NCBI GenBank assembly: GCA_949285785.1
Contig: CASEAG010000035.1
Span: forward strand, 1-58,118
Reading direction: 5' to 3'
DNA from: an uncultured Spirochaetales bacterium
GTDB taxonomy: Bacteria > Spirochaetota > Spirochaetia > Sphaerochaetales > Sphaerochaetaceae
DNA length: 58,118 nucleotides
Numbering within the stretch: the first letter of the stretch is position 1; each line of letters starts with the position of its first letter. Shown piece by piece: positions 32,100 through 40,352 of the stretch. The notes beneath the pieces are model-generated. The model searched no databases. It was not told where the DNA came from and saw nothing but the letters and a program-made list of their open reading frames with translations. The translations under genes were made by a program, and so were the position numbers.

Positions 32100-34049
32100 A
32101 TGGTCACACTCCAGGTCAGGAACCTCTGTCTGTCGTTCGGAGACAGGGACATCCTCAAGAACGTATCATTCACGCTCGACGGACGAAGCCGCGCCGCGCT
32201 CACCGGAGCCAACGGCTGCGGCAAGACGACGCTTCTCAAGGTCGTCACGGGACAGATTCCGTCGGACGATGTGTCCATCACGAAGACCCGTGGAATCTTC
32301 ATCTCCTATCTGCCCCAGAGCGACATCGTGCTTCCGGACAAGTGTGTCTACGACATTGCCGAGGAGGGATATGAGAGGTTCAGAAGGCTGTACGAGGAGG
32401 CCCAGGAGCTCCGCGGCGACATGGACGAGACCAACTACGAATCCAGACTCGAACGCATCGGCCAGATAGAGGACAGGCTGGAGGAGGTCGCCTACGACAG
32501 GAGACGCGGACGCATCGAGCAGATACTCCAGGGCCTCGGCTTCAGGCGTGACGACTTCACCCGCCCCGCAGGGGAGTTCTCCGGCGGCTACCAGATGCGC
32601 ATCGCCCTGGCCCGCATCCTCGTCGAGGATCCCGACATTCTGCTGCTGGACGAGCCGACCAACTACCTGGACATCGAGGCCATAGTCTGGCTCAAGGGCT
32701 ATCTCAAGTCGTTCGACGGCGGTCTCATGCTCGTCAGCCATGACGTCGACTTTCTGGACGACACCGTCGACACGGTTTACGAGCTCTTCAAGGGGCGGCT
32801 GACCAGGTACAGCGGAAACTACACGTCGTACATGAGACAGCGCGAGGCCGAGATCGCCGAGACGATGAAGCGATACGAGGCCCAGCAGCAGGAGATGGAG
32901 AAGACGGAGCGGTTCATCGAGCGCTTCCGATACAAGGCGACCAAAAGCCGCCAGGTCCAGTCCAGGATAACCGCCCTGGAGAAGATGGAGCTGGTGGAGA
33001 TCCCCGACCATCTGAAGAGGATGAGCTTCTCCTTCCCTCCCGCACCGCACTCGGGAAACGACGTGATGATCGCCGAGCATCTGGGCAAGGCCTACGGGGA
33101 TCATGTCATCTTCCGCGACCTGTCCTTCGTCGTCAGGAAGGGCGAGCGTCTGGCGATAGCGGGACGCAACGGGACGGGCAAGTCCACGCTGCTGAGGATC
33201 ATGGCCCATCAGGACGCATCGTACACCGGCCTCATCAGGGACGGGGCCGGGGTCAGGATCGGCTATTACGCCCAGGAGAGCGAGAAGACGCTGGACGAGT
33301 GCAACAGCGTCCTCGAGGAGGTCGAGTCGGTCGCCGACACCCGCGACATCCCGCGCCTACGCAACCTTCTGGGCTCGTTCCTCTTCCAGGGGGACGACGT
33401 GATGAAGAAGGTCCAGGTGCTCTCCGGTGGAGAGAAGAGCCGCCTGGCCCTGCTGAAGATACTCCTGCATCCGGCGAACCTGCTGCTTCTGGATGAGCCG
33501 ACGAACCATCTCGACATCAATTCGAAGGACATGCTTCTGGAGGCCATCAAGGCCTACGACGGCACAGTGGTCTTCGTCAGCCATGACACGCACTTCATCA
33601 AGAACCTGGCCACCAGGATCCTCTACCTGTCCGACGACGAGGAGCCGCAGTTCTTCGAAGGGGACTACGACTACTTCTCCTACAAGCTGGAGGAGAAGGA
33701 GAAGGCGTTCCTGCTGAAGAGGGAGGACGACAAGCGCCAAGGCGGAGACACGCCCTCCCCGGTGAAGGCCAATGCGCAGGACCACAGGCAGCAGAAGGAG
33801 CGGCGCAACCGGATCCAGAAGCTGGAGAGGGAGTCCGACAGCCTGATGGAGGAGATAGCCAAGGCCCAGGCGAGGCTCGAGGCGCTTGATGCGAGCATGG
33901 CGGACGAGGCCGTATACACGGATGCCGAGAGGATGAGACAGGTCGTGCGCGAGAAGGAGGATGTCGCCGGGCGCATAGACCAGATGAACGAGCGCTGGTT
34001 CGAGATCTCGACCATGCTGGAGGAGCTTTCAGATGGACAGGATGCCTGA
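32100..34049 (+). CDS. ABC-F family ATPase
   Basis: 649 residues from ATG 32100 (7 nt after a -10; upstream in-frame reading is not used). Two ABC cassettes in one chain without membrane segments: Walker A GANGCGKTT (about 37) and GRNGTGKST (about 356), signatures FSGGYQMR and LSGGEKSR, Walker B LLLDEPTNYLD and LLLDEPTNHLD, with the inter-cassette linker rich in E/K. A C-terminal coiled coil follows (about 570-649). ABC-F proteins act on the ribosome E site (translation rescue or antibiotic protection); Uup/YdiF type is most similar. The Maf gene overlaps its end by 17 bp. Confidence 0.9.
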   Translation: MVTLQVRNLCLSFGDRDILKNVSFTLDGRSRAALTGANGCGKTTLLKVVTGQIPSDDVSITKTRGIFISYLPQSDIVLPDKCVYDIAEEGYERFRRLYEEAQELRGDMDETNYESRLERIGQIEDRLEEVAYDRRRGRIEQILQGLGFRRDDFTRPAGEFSGGYQMRIALARILVEDPDILLLDEPTNYLDIEAIVWLKGYLKSFDGGLMLVSHDVDFLDDTVDTVYELFKGRLTRYSGNYTSYMRQREAEIAETMKRYEAQQQEMEKTERFIERFRYKATKSRQVQSRITALEKMELVEIPDHLKRMSFSFPPAPHSGNDVMIAEHLGKAYGDHVIFRDLSFVVRKGERLAIAGRNGTGKSTLLRIMAHQDASYTGLIRDGAGVRIGYYAQESEKTLDECNSVLEEVESVADTRDIPRLRNLLGSFLFQGDDVMKKVQVLSGGEKSRLALLKILLHPANLLLLDEPTNHLDINSKDMLLEAIKAYDGTVVFVSHDTHFIKNLATRILYLSDDEEPQFFEGDYDYFSYKLEEKEKAFLLKREDDKRQGGDTPSPVKANAQDHRQQKERRNRIQKLERESDSLMEEIAKAQARLEALDASMADEAVYTDAERMRQVVREKEDVAGRIDQMNERWFEISTMLEELSDGQDA

Positions 34050-34671
34050 GCTCGACGGGGATCTCAGGAGAGAGTGCCGGCGCCTTCTCGACCCGATGGT
34101 CCTCGCCTCCGCCTCCCCCAACCGTCTCGAGACTCTGCTCTCGTGCGGTATCCATGTGACGACACGGCCTCAGGACACGAGCGAGGACCATGCAGGTCTC
34201 GTGGAGCCGGATCTGATCGTCAGGCACATCTCGCGGCTCAAGATGGACAGTTATGTTTCAGGTGGGCAATTCGACGCGGGCATGCTTGCCCTCGCCCTGG
34301 ACACCATGGTCTCGTTCGACGGGATGATGCTCGGCAAGCCCCGCTCGAGGGAAGGGGCAGGAAGAATGCTCTCCTCGTTCAGCGGAAGGGACCAGGAGGT
34401 CGTCACGGGATACGTGCTCTACGTGCCGGGTCACGGGCTGTCATGCTCCAGCGCCCACTCGAAGGTGCGCTTTTGCCATCTGACGCCATCACAGGTCGAG
34501 GAATACCTCGACACGGGCGAATGGCAGGGGGCCGCCGGAGGCTACAGGATACAGAAGTCGGCCTGGCGCCTTGTCGAATCAATAGAGGGCAGCTGGTCGA
34601 ACGTCGTCGGAATCCCCCTCGAGGCGATCGTCGACGAACTCAGGGCCGTCGGTTGGCGGAATCGTCACTGA
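34033..34671 (+). CDS. maf: Maf family nucleotide pyrophosphatase
   Basis: 212 residues. Hydrolyses non-canonical or pyrimidine NTPs (dTTP/UTP type in many bacteria). Motifs: LASASPNRLETLL (about 24), ALDTMVSFDG (the A-D-T segment), GKPRSREGA, and GEWQGAAGGYRIQ followed by GSWSNVVGIPLEAI. Coupled to the ABC-F gene by a 17-bp overlap. At its end it overlaps the convergent ArsR gene by 7 bp. Length is normal, with a slightly longer N-terminus than usual. Confidence 0.85.
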   Translation: MDRMPELDGDLRRECRRLLDPMVLASASPNRLETLLSCGIHVTTRPQDTSEDHAGLVEPDLIVRHISRLKMDSYVSGGQFDAGMLALALDTMVSFDGMMLGKPRSREGAGRMLSSFSGRDQEVVTGYVLYVPGHGLSCSSAHSKVRFCHLTPSQVEEYLDTGEWQGAAGGYRIQKSAWRLVESIEGSWSNVVGIPLEAIVDELRAVGWRNRH

Positions 34672-34973
34672 TACAGTTCGTCGTTGTGTTCCCTTCCGGT
34701 CTGGAGAATGCGGCTGATGTGGTCGTCGCACAGGCGGTAGTAGACGCTCCGGCCGTCCTTCCTGGCCCTGACCAGGCGCGAGCTTCTGAGTGTCTTGAGC
34801 TGCTGGCTGATGGCGCTCTGCCCCATGGAGAGCGCACCTGATATCTGGCTGACGCTGTGCTCGCCCTCCTCCAGGAGGAAGAGTATCCTCAGCCGCGTCG
34901 GGTCGGCGAAAACCTTGAAGAAGTCCGCAAGGTCGACCAGTTCCTCGTTCGTCATCATCTGTCCGTCTTCCAT
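34665..34973 (-). CDS. ArsR-family transcriptional regulator
   Basis: 102 residues from ATG 34973 (AGGAGGG 12 nt upstream). Winged helix with ADPTRLRILFLLEEG, the recognition region GALSMGQSAISQQLKTL and a wing RKDGRSVYYRL. No cysteine metal site of the ArsR/CadC type is visible, so the signal is unknown. It is downstream of a GNAT gene (34 bp) in the same operon. Confidence 0.85.
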   Translation of the reverse strand: MEDGQMMTNEELVDLADFFKVFADPTRLRILFLLEEGEHSVSQISGALSMGQSAISQQLKTLRSSRLVRARKDGRSVYYRLCDDHISRILQTGREHNDELYQ

Positions 34974-35007
34974 GTCGCCGAGAATCCCTCCTGATGCATA
35001 CGGCACC

Positions 35008-35697
35008 TCAGTCCTTCCACAGCCACCAGATGGGCCTTTCGCCCCTCTCGAGGCCGAGCCTCGCCTGCAGCGCCTGGCTGGCGGTGTTGGAGAAGAACAC
35101 ATGACAGTATGGAATCAGACCCATTGCGAGGGCCCTGTCGATGTCATGCATCTCCAGAAGCCGGGCATAGCCCTGTCTCCTGTAGCCGTCGAACACATGC
35201 AACATGCCCATGCTGCCTTCGCTGTGGAAGCCGATGAAGCCCACCAGATCCCCGTTGACGAACAGTCCGCTGACGCGGCCCTCCTCCAGATCCCTCTCGA
35301 GCTCGTCCTTGCCGGCAAGCGTGTACACTTCGCCGATGCGCTCCAGGTACGAGACGTCCAGGGTGCGGAAATCGTGGTCGCCGACCCCTGTCGGGCCACC
35401 CCACCATGAATAGCTCCAGCAGCCCTCCTCGTTCTGGTAGCCGCGCTCGTCGACGAGTCTGTCGCGAAGCCCCCTGTCATGGACACACACGAGCGGAAAG
35501 CCGTCCTCGAGATGGTCCAGGATCCTGTCGTCGCCGGTGAAGGAGGCGATCGAGACCAGGTGGTCGCCCATCATGACATAGGCCCCGTCCTGTCCCATGT
35601 AGGGGACGCTCGAGCCCTCCATGCCCAGCATCGTGATCATGTCCACATAGGATCTGCGGTCCAGATCCATGAGCAGTCTTCGCAGTTCTTCTTCCAC
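35008..35697 (-). CDS. GNAT family N-acetyltransferase
   Basis: 229 residues from GTG 35697, which is 7 nt after a -10 and has no ribosome-binding site. The C-terminal half is a GNAT fold (LVGFIGFHSEGSMGMLHVFD, then YRRQGYARLLEMHDI for the acetyl-CoA loop, QGYA); the N-terminal half is unassigned. Substrate unknown. First gene of a two-gene operon with an ArsR regulator. Its promoter overlaps that of the divergent dehydrogenase. Confidence 0.75.
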   Translation of the reverse strand: MEEELRRLLMDLDRRSYVDMITMLGMEGSSVPYMGQDGAYVMMGDHLVSIASFTGDDRILDHLEDGFPLVCVHDRGLRDRLVDERGYQNEEGCWSYSWWGGPTGVGDHDFRTLDVSYLERIGEVYTLAGKDELERDLEEGRVSGLFVNGDLVGFIGFHSEGSMGMLHVFDGYRRQGYARLLEMHDIDRALAMGLIPYCHVFFSNTASQALQARLGLERGERPIWWLWKD

Positions 35698-35704
35698 ATT
35701 TCTG

Positions 35705-35734
35705 GATTTACAACTTTCACCGCGTTTATGACAA
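35705..35734 (-). promoter_or_regulatory. promoter of the GNAT-ArsR operon
   Basis: On the minus strand: -35 TTGTCA (35734-35729), 18-bp spacer, -10 TAAATC (35710-35705), 7 nt before the GTG. The -35 is the same DNA as the -35 of the divergent gene. Confidence 0.5.
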
Positions 35735-35756
35735 GGGGTGTCTTTTGGTGTATCCT
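35728..35756 (+). promoter_or_regulatory. promoter of the GarR-like gene
   Basis: -35 ATGACA (35728-35733), 17-bp spacer, -10 TATCCT (35751-35756, extended TG), 6 nt before the ATG. The -35 overlaps that of the opposite promoter, so both cannot be bound at once. Confidence 0.5.
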
Positions 35757-35762
35757 GTGCCC

Positions 35763-36671
35763 ATGAAGAGAAGACTTGGATTCATAGGACTCGGCGTCAT
35801 GGGCGCTCCCATGGCGGCACACCTGATGGACGCGGGACATGAGCTGTACGTCTACAACCGCACCAGGGTGAAGGCGGATGCGCTTTTGGCCGGTGGCGCC
35901 CACTGGTGCACCTCCCCTGCGCAGGTCGCAGCGCACAGCGACATCGTGTTCACGATCGTCGGCTACCCGAAGGACGTCGAGGAGGTCTATCTCGGAGGGG
36001 ATGGCATCGTGTCGTCAATCCGCAGCGGCTCGATCGCCGTGGACATGACCACAACACGTCCCGCACTCATGAAGACGATCGCATCCGCACTCTCGTCCAG
36101 GGGAGCGGCCTTCGCAGACGCCCCGGTCTCCGGTGGCGACAGGGGTGCACGCGAGGCGACGCTGACCTTCATGGTCGGCTCGGACGAAAAGACATTCGAG
36201 GAGATACGCCCATACCTCGCTCTGATGGGCGCAAGCATCAACCACTGCGGCGAGGTGTCGATGGGTCAGCAGACCAAGATGTGCAACCAGATCGTCATCG
36301 CCGGCACCATGGCAGGCGTCAGCGAGGCCCTTGTGTATGCAGCCAGATGCGGTCTGGACCTTGAGAGCATGATCCGCACGATAAGACCGGGTGCAGCAGG
36401 CTGCTGGACGCTCGACAACCTCGCCCCCAGAGTCATGAGGGGAGACTGGGAGCCGGGCTTCATGGTTGACCACTTCATAAAGGACATGGGACTGGCGCTG
36501 GAGGAGGCAGAGCGCATGCAGCTGTGTCTGCCATCGCTTGCGCTCGTCAAGCAGCTGTACACGGCCATCCAGGCCCAGGGACTGGGGCGCAAGGGCACGC
36601 AGTCTCTTGTGCTGGCTCTGCAGTCCATCACGGGCGACAGGCTCTTCAGCCTGCCCGGCAAGGAGGCGTAG
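35763..36671 (+). CDS. 3-hydroxyacid dehydrogenase (GarR / 3-hydroxyisobutyrate dehydrogenase family)
   Basis: 302 residues from ATG 35763. NAD(P)-binding GLGVMGAPMAAHL at about 9-21, substrate motif DAPVSGGDRGAREATL, catalytic Lys in QQTKMCNQ and the all-helical C-terminal domain. Family members reduce tartronate semialdehyde or oxidise 3-hydroxyisobutyrate and related acids; the specific substrate is not evident. The ATG lies 6 nt after a -10. Citrate synthase begins 2 bp after its stop, so these are in one operon. Confidence 0.85.
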   Translation: MKRRLGFIGLGVMGAPMAAHLMDAGHELYVYNRTRVKADALLAGGAHWCTSPAQVAAHSDIVFTIVGYPKDVEEVYLGGDGIVSSIRSGSIAVDMTTTRPALMKTIASALSSRGAAFADAPVSGGDRGAREATLTFMVGSDEKTFEEIRPYLALMGASINHCGEVSMGQQTKMCNQIVIAGTMAGVSEALVYAARCGLDLESMIRTIRPGAAGCWTLDNLAPRVMRGDWEPGFMVDHFIKDMGLALEEAERMQLCLPSLALVKQLYTAIQAQGLGRKGTQSLVLALQSITGDRLFSLPGKEA

Positions 36672-36673
36672 CA

Positions 36674-37972
36674 ATGGTGAAGGAGGACAGGAAGGCCGAG
36701 CTGTCGTTCCCGGACGGGACGCGCTACGAGCTCGGAGTGATCACGGACAACATGGGTGCGCACAGCATCGACATTTCGAACCTGCGGAAGGACACGGGAT
36801 ACATCACCTACGATCCCGGCTACATGAACACCGGCAGCTGCATGTCCTCGATCTGCTACATCGACGGCGAGAAGGGCATCCTGCGCTACCGCGGCTACGA
36901 CATCGAGGACCTGGTGCTCAACTGCGACTTCATCGAGGTGGCCTACCTCCTGGTCAAAGGCATGCTGCCCAATGTGAAGGAGAGGCAGGAATACACCCAG
37001 CTGCTGAACAAGCACTCGCTGCTGCATGTCGACATGCGCAACTTCTTCCGCTCCTACCCGCATGGGGCGCACCCGATGGCGATCCTCGCCAGCATGGTCG
37101 CCTCCCTTTCGGCGTTCTACCCGGAGATGGAGGAGCGCGATCCCGAGGAGAACATCGACCTCACCGTAACGAGACTGCTGTCGAAGATGAGGACCATCGC
37201 CGCATTCACCTACCGTCAGGACAAGGGATACGACTTCGTCGAGCCCCGCTACGACTACTCCTACTGCGAGAACTTCCTGAACATGCTCTTCAGCTCACCC
37301 GTGGTCGACTACCATCCGGATCCGGTGCACGTCAAGGCGCTCAACCAGCTTCTGATCCTGCATGCGGACCACGAGCAGAACTGCTCCACCTCTGCGGTTC
37401 GTCTTGTCGGCTCGTCCGAGGCCAACCTCTACGCTTCGGTCGCCGCCGGCTGCTGCGCCCTTTGGGGGCCGAAGCATGGCGGTGCGAACCAGGCCGTGAT
37501 GGAGATGCTTGAGAGGATCATCGGCGAGGGGCTGTCGGTGGAGGACGTCGTCGCCATGGCCAAGGACAAGTCGTCCTCGTTCAGGCTCTCCGGTTTCGGC
37601 CACCGCGTCTACAAGACGTTCGATCCCAGGGCCCGGATCGCCAAGAGAATGTGCCAGGAGGTGCTTGCCGCACAGCACAAGGAGGACAGGCTGCTCGAGG
37701 TCGCGATGCAGCTCGAGGAGGCCGCGCTGAGCGACGAGTACTTCATCCAGCGCAATCTCTACCCCAACGTCGACTTCTACACGGGGATAATCTTCCATCT
37801 GATGGGCATCCCGCAGTCGATGTTCACCGTGCTCTTCGCCATGGGACGTCTGCCCGGCTGGATCGCCCACTACCTCGAGTGGCGTCATGACCCGTATCAG
37901 AAGATCGGCCGTCCGCGCCAGGTGTACAGCGGCCCGGAGCTGAAGAAGGTCGTCCCGATATCCAACCGATGA
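36674..37972 (+). CDS. gltA: citrate synthase
   Basis: 432 residues from ATG 36674 (AGGAGG 7 nt upstream, inside the previous gene's end). Condenses acetyl-CoA and oxaloacetate. Catalytic residues: His in GPKHGGAN, His in GFGHRVYKTFDPRA, Asp in PNVDFYTG. The length and N-terminal domain match hexameric-type bacterial enzymes. Operon with the GarR-like gene and the CoA-binding protein. With aconitase and isocitrate dehydrogenase nearby it supplies 2-oxoglutarate; no 2-oxoglutarate dehydrogenase is seen. Confidence 0.97.
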   Translation: MVKEDRKAELSFPDGTRYELGVITDNMGAHSIDISNLRKDTGYITYDPGYMNTGSCMSSICYIDGEKGILRYRGYDIEDLVLNCDFIEVAYLLVKGMLPNVKERQEYTQLLNKHSLLHVDMRNFFRSYPHGAHPMAILASMVASLSAFYPEMEERDPEENIDLTVTRLLSKMRTIAAFTYRQDKGYDFVEPRYDYSYCENFLNMLFSSPVVDYHPDPVHVKALNQLLILHADHEQNCSTSAVRLVGSSEANLYASVAAGCCALWGPKHGGANQAVMEMLERIIGEGLSVEDVVAMAKDKSSSFRLSGFGHRVYKTFDPRARIAKRMCQEVLAAQHKEDRLLEVAMQLEEAALSDEYFIQRNLYPNVDFYTGIIFHLMGIPQSMFTVLFAMGRLPGWIAHYLEWRHDPYQKIGRPRQVYSGPELKKVVPISNR

Positions 37973-37983
37973 GGAGGTGCGCC

Positions 37984-38352
37984 ATGACACTCGACCAGAT
38001 GATGGATAAGGATGTCTTCACGCTTGCCGGAGACACGCTCGACAGCGGGAAGTACGCATACAGGATCAAGAGGGCTCTTACCGATGCCGGATACAGGGTG
38101 CACTGCGTCGGCAAGGAGCTGGTGAGTCTGGACGACGTGCCGGAGGACTCCATCGAGGTCCTCGACCTGTGCATCCACCCCGCCAAGGGCGAGGCCCTCA
38201 TCAGGGCCTGTCACAAGCCTATCGGCTGCGTCCTGATCCAGCCTGGAGCCGGAAGCGACACCATAAGGGCCCTGCTTGACGAGAAGGGCATCCCATGGCT
38301 TGACGGATGTGCGCTCAAGGGGCTCGAGGCAAGAGGATACAAGGTGCTGTAA
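37984..38352 (+). CDS. CoA-binding domain protein (YccU-like)
   Basis: 122 residues from ATG 37984 (GAGGAGG upstream). Single Rossmann-type CoA-binding domain (COG1832): TLDSGKYAYRIKRALTDAGY, EVLDLCIHPAKGEALIRAC and IQPGAGSDTIRALLDEKG. Small proteins of this type bind CoA, role unclear. Last gene of the citrate synthase operon. A weak hairpin without a T run follows. Confidence 0.8.
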   Translation: MTLDQMMDKDVFTLAGDTLDSGKYAYRIKRALTDAGYRVHCVGKELVSLDDVPEDSIEVLDLCIHPAKGEALIRACHKPIGCVLIQPGAGSDTIRALLDEKGIPWLDGCALKGLEARGYKVL

Positions 38353-38381
38353 AGGCGGAAGGCGGGATGATCTGCCGCCTT
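38352..38381 (+). terminator. weak terminator-like hairpin
   Basis: Stem AAGGCGG / CCGCCTT (38352-38358 and 38375-38381) right after the CoA-binding gene. There is no T run, so termination may need Rho. Confidence 0.35.
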
Positions 38382-38399
38382 CACCGTCGATCGGCTGCA

Positions 38400-38861
38400 T
38401 CATGAATGGCTGCGGCAATCCGGAAGCCTCATGTACACGAGAGGATAGGGATTGCCCTGCTCATCGAGTTCGGTACGCCTGTATGCACAAAAGCCCATGT
38501 GCTCGTAGAATCCCATGGCCTGCGGATTCTGCTCGTTCACGGCGAGCCGATTGACCGAATACTCGCCGATTCCCTTCTCCACAAGCCGTCTGCCAAGACC
38601 CTTCCCCCGCTCCTGGGGCTTGATGAAGAGCATCTCGATGGAGCCGTCCTGCACCCCCATGAAGGCGACAGGGGAGCCTTCGTCATCCACCGCCACGATC
38701 AGATGCTCCACCAGTGAGACGGCTTCGGGAACATAGCCCCTGATGTCAAGGATTTCCGGCTCCGACAGGAAGAGATGAGTGTCCCTCACCGATGATTCCC
38801 ATACGGCGACGAGCGCATCGACCAGATCCGGATCCCTGTCCTTCACTTCACTGATGTCCAT
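38400..38861 (-). CDS. GNAT family N-acetyltransferase
   Basis: 153 residues. Compact GNAT fold: VAFMGVQDGSIEMLFIKP, the acetyl-CoA loop QERGKGLGRRLVEKG (RGKGLG), NEQNPQAMGFYEHMGF. Substrate unknown. Last gene of the aconitase operon, 25 bp after DUF6506. Confidence 0.85.
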   Translation of the reverse strand: MDISEVKDRDPDLVDALVAVWESSVRDTHLFLSEPEILDIRGYVPEAVSLVEHLIVAVDDEGSPVAFMGVQDGSIEMLFIKPQERGKGLGRRLVEKGIGEYSVNRLAVNEQNPQAMGFYEHMGFCAYRRTELDEQGNPYPLVYMRLPDCRSHS

Positions 38862-38886
38862 ATCCCCAGTCTCTCCTGTTCCACGC

Positions 38887-39177
38887 TCAGCCGAAAGCCT
38901 TGCCGAACAGCTCGTCCTGAGCGGGCAGATGCGTGACGAAGCCTACCGGAACCATGCCGCCGGTCGCCTCGATCACCTTCCGTGCCCCCTCTTCGGCGAA
39001 GGCCCCGCAAAGCTCGATACAGCCTATCCCCTCCTCCTTTAGCTCCACTGCCACGCAACAGGCATCATCGATGGAGGAGACGCCGATGATCGTGGCGTCG
39101 CCCGAATGGATGGACGCCCTGTCGATCCTGCTGGAGAAGTCCGGATGCATTATGAGGAAGGCACAGCGCGTCATCAC
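38887..39177 (-). CDS. DUF6506 family protein
   Basis: 96 residues. Pattern of the small DUF6506 family: [10 protein letters not shown] at the start, [18 protein letters not shown] in the middle and the ending VGFVTHLP. No catalytic role known. It overlaps the isocitrate dehydrogenase stop by 4 bp, so it is translationally coupled to a TCA enzyme. Position suggests a role linked to that pathway, which is inference only. Confidence 0.7.
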   Translation of the reverse strand: MMTRCAFLIMHPDFSSRIDRASIHSGDATIIGVSSIDDACCVAVELKEEGIGCIELCGAFAEEGARKVIEATGGMVPVGFVTHLPAQDELFGKAFG

Positions 39178-40352
39178 AGGTTCTCCACGAGAAGAGCCCC
39201 GAAGGCCTTCGTTCCAAGGCAGAACGCACCTTCCCTGTCATCGAGCAGATTGTAGAAGTCGCGGGTGACATGCCTTGAGGCGATCGTCTTCTCGACAGAT
39301 GCCAGGACCATGTCCGCGGCTTCGACGAGAGCTACATGACGCAGCAGCATCTCTCCGGACAGGACCAGGGACAGCGGGTTGACGATGTCCTGGCCGGCGA
39401 TGTCGGGGGCGATGCCGTGAGTGGCCTCGAATATGGCCATGCCGGTGTCGTAGTTGATGTTCGCACCCGGGGCTATGCCGATTCCACCGACCTCTGCGGC
39501 AAGGGCGTCCGAGACGTAGTCGCCATTGAGGTTCAGCGTCGCGACCACGCTGTAGTCCTGAGGTTTCAGAAGGATGTTCTGCAGAAAGGCGTCGCAGATG
39601 CAGTCGTTCAGGAGGATGTCTCCGCCTTCGGCCGGGATGTATGTCCTGCCGTCCTTCTCATATGCCCTGTACTCGTCCCTGGCAAGTTCGTATCCCCATG
39701 AGCGGAAGCCGCCTTCGGTGAACTTCATGATGTTGCCCTTGTGTACGAGCGTGACGACCTTGCGTCCGTTTGCCAGAGCGTAGTCGATCGCGGCACGTAT
39801 GAGGCGCTTCGACCCCTCGATGCTGACAGGCTTTATGCCGATTGCGCTCGTCTGGGGGAAGCGGATGGCATGAACGTCCATCTCCTCGGTCAGGAAGCGG
39901 ATGACCTTCTTCACCCCGTCGCTGCCACTGGCCCATTCTATGCCTGCGTATATGTCCTCGGTGTTCTCGCGGAAGACGACCATGTCGACCAGCTGCGGAT
40001 GCTTCACAGGAGAAGGAACACCGGTGAAGTAGCGCACGGGACGCTGGCAGACGTAGAGGTCCAGGGCCTGTCTGAGTGCGACGTTCAGACTCCTCCTTCC
40101 CTTGCCCACCGGAGTCATCAGCGGGCCCTTGATGGCCAGGCCGACCTCCCTGATCCTCTCGAGCGTCACGTCCGGTAGACTGCTGCCCATCAGATGCTCG
40201 GCCTTTCCGCCGGCAAGCACCTCCTCGAAGTCCAGCACGACCTCTCCGCCGTAGGCCTTGTCGACCGCCGCCGAAAGGACGTCCTTCATGACCGGGGTTA
40301 TCTCGCTGCCGATCCCGTCTCCTTCGATGTAGAGCACTGGAATCCGTCTCAT
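39174..40352 (-). CDS. icd: isocitrate dehydrogenase, predicted NAD+-dependent
   Basis: 392 residues, prokaryotic homodimeric type. Isocitrate site [40 protein letters not shown], and metal Asps [12 protein letters not shown]. In E. coli the coenzyme motif is APKYAGQD (Lys344, Tyr345, for NADP+); here it reads [11 protein letters not shown], with Asp and Ile, the pair known to give NAD+ specificity. It overlaps aconitase by 4 bp upstream and DUF6506 by 4 bp downstream. Confidence 0.9.
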   Translation of the reverse strand: MRRIPVLYIEGDGIGSEITPVMKDVLSAAVDKAYGGEVVLDFEEVLAGGKAEHLMGSSLPDVTLERIREVGLAIKGPLMTPVGKGRRSLNVALRQALDLYVCQRPVRYFTGVPSPVKHPQLVDMVVFRENTEDIYAGIEWASGSDGVKKVIRFLTEEMDVHAIRFPQTSAIGIKPVSIEGSKRLIRAAIDYALANGRKVVTLVHKGNIMKFTEGGFRSWGYELARDEYRAYEKDGRTYIPAEGGDILLNDCICDAFLQNILLKPQDYSVVATLNLNGDYVSDALAAEVGGIGIAPGANINYDTGMAIFEATHGIAPDIAGQDIVNPLSLVLSGEMLLRHVALVEAADMVLASVEKTIASRHVTRDFYNLLDDREGAFCLGTKAFGALLVENL

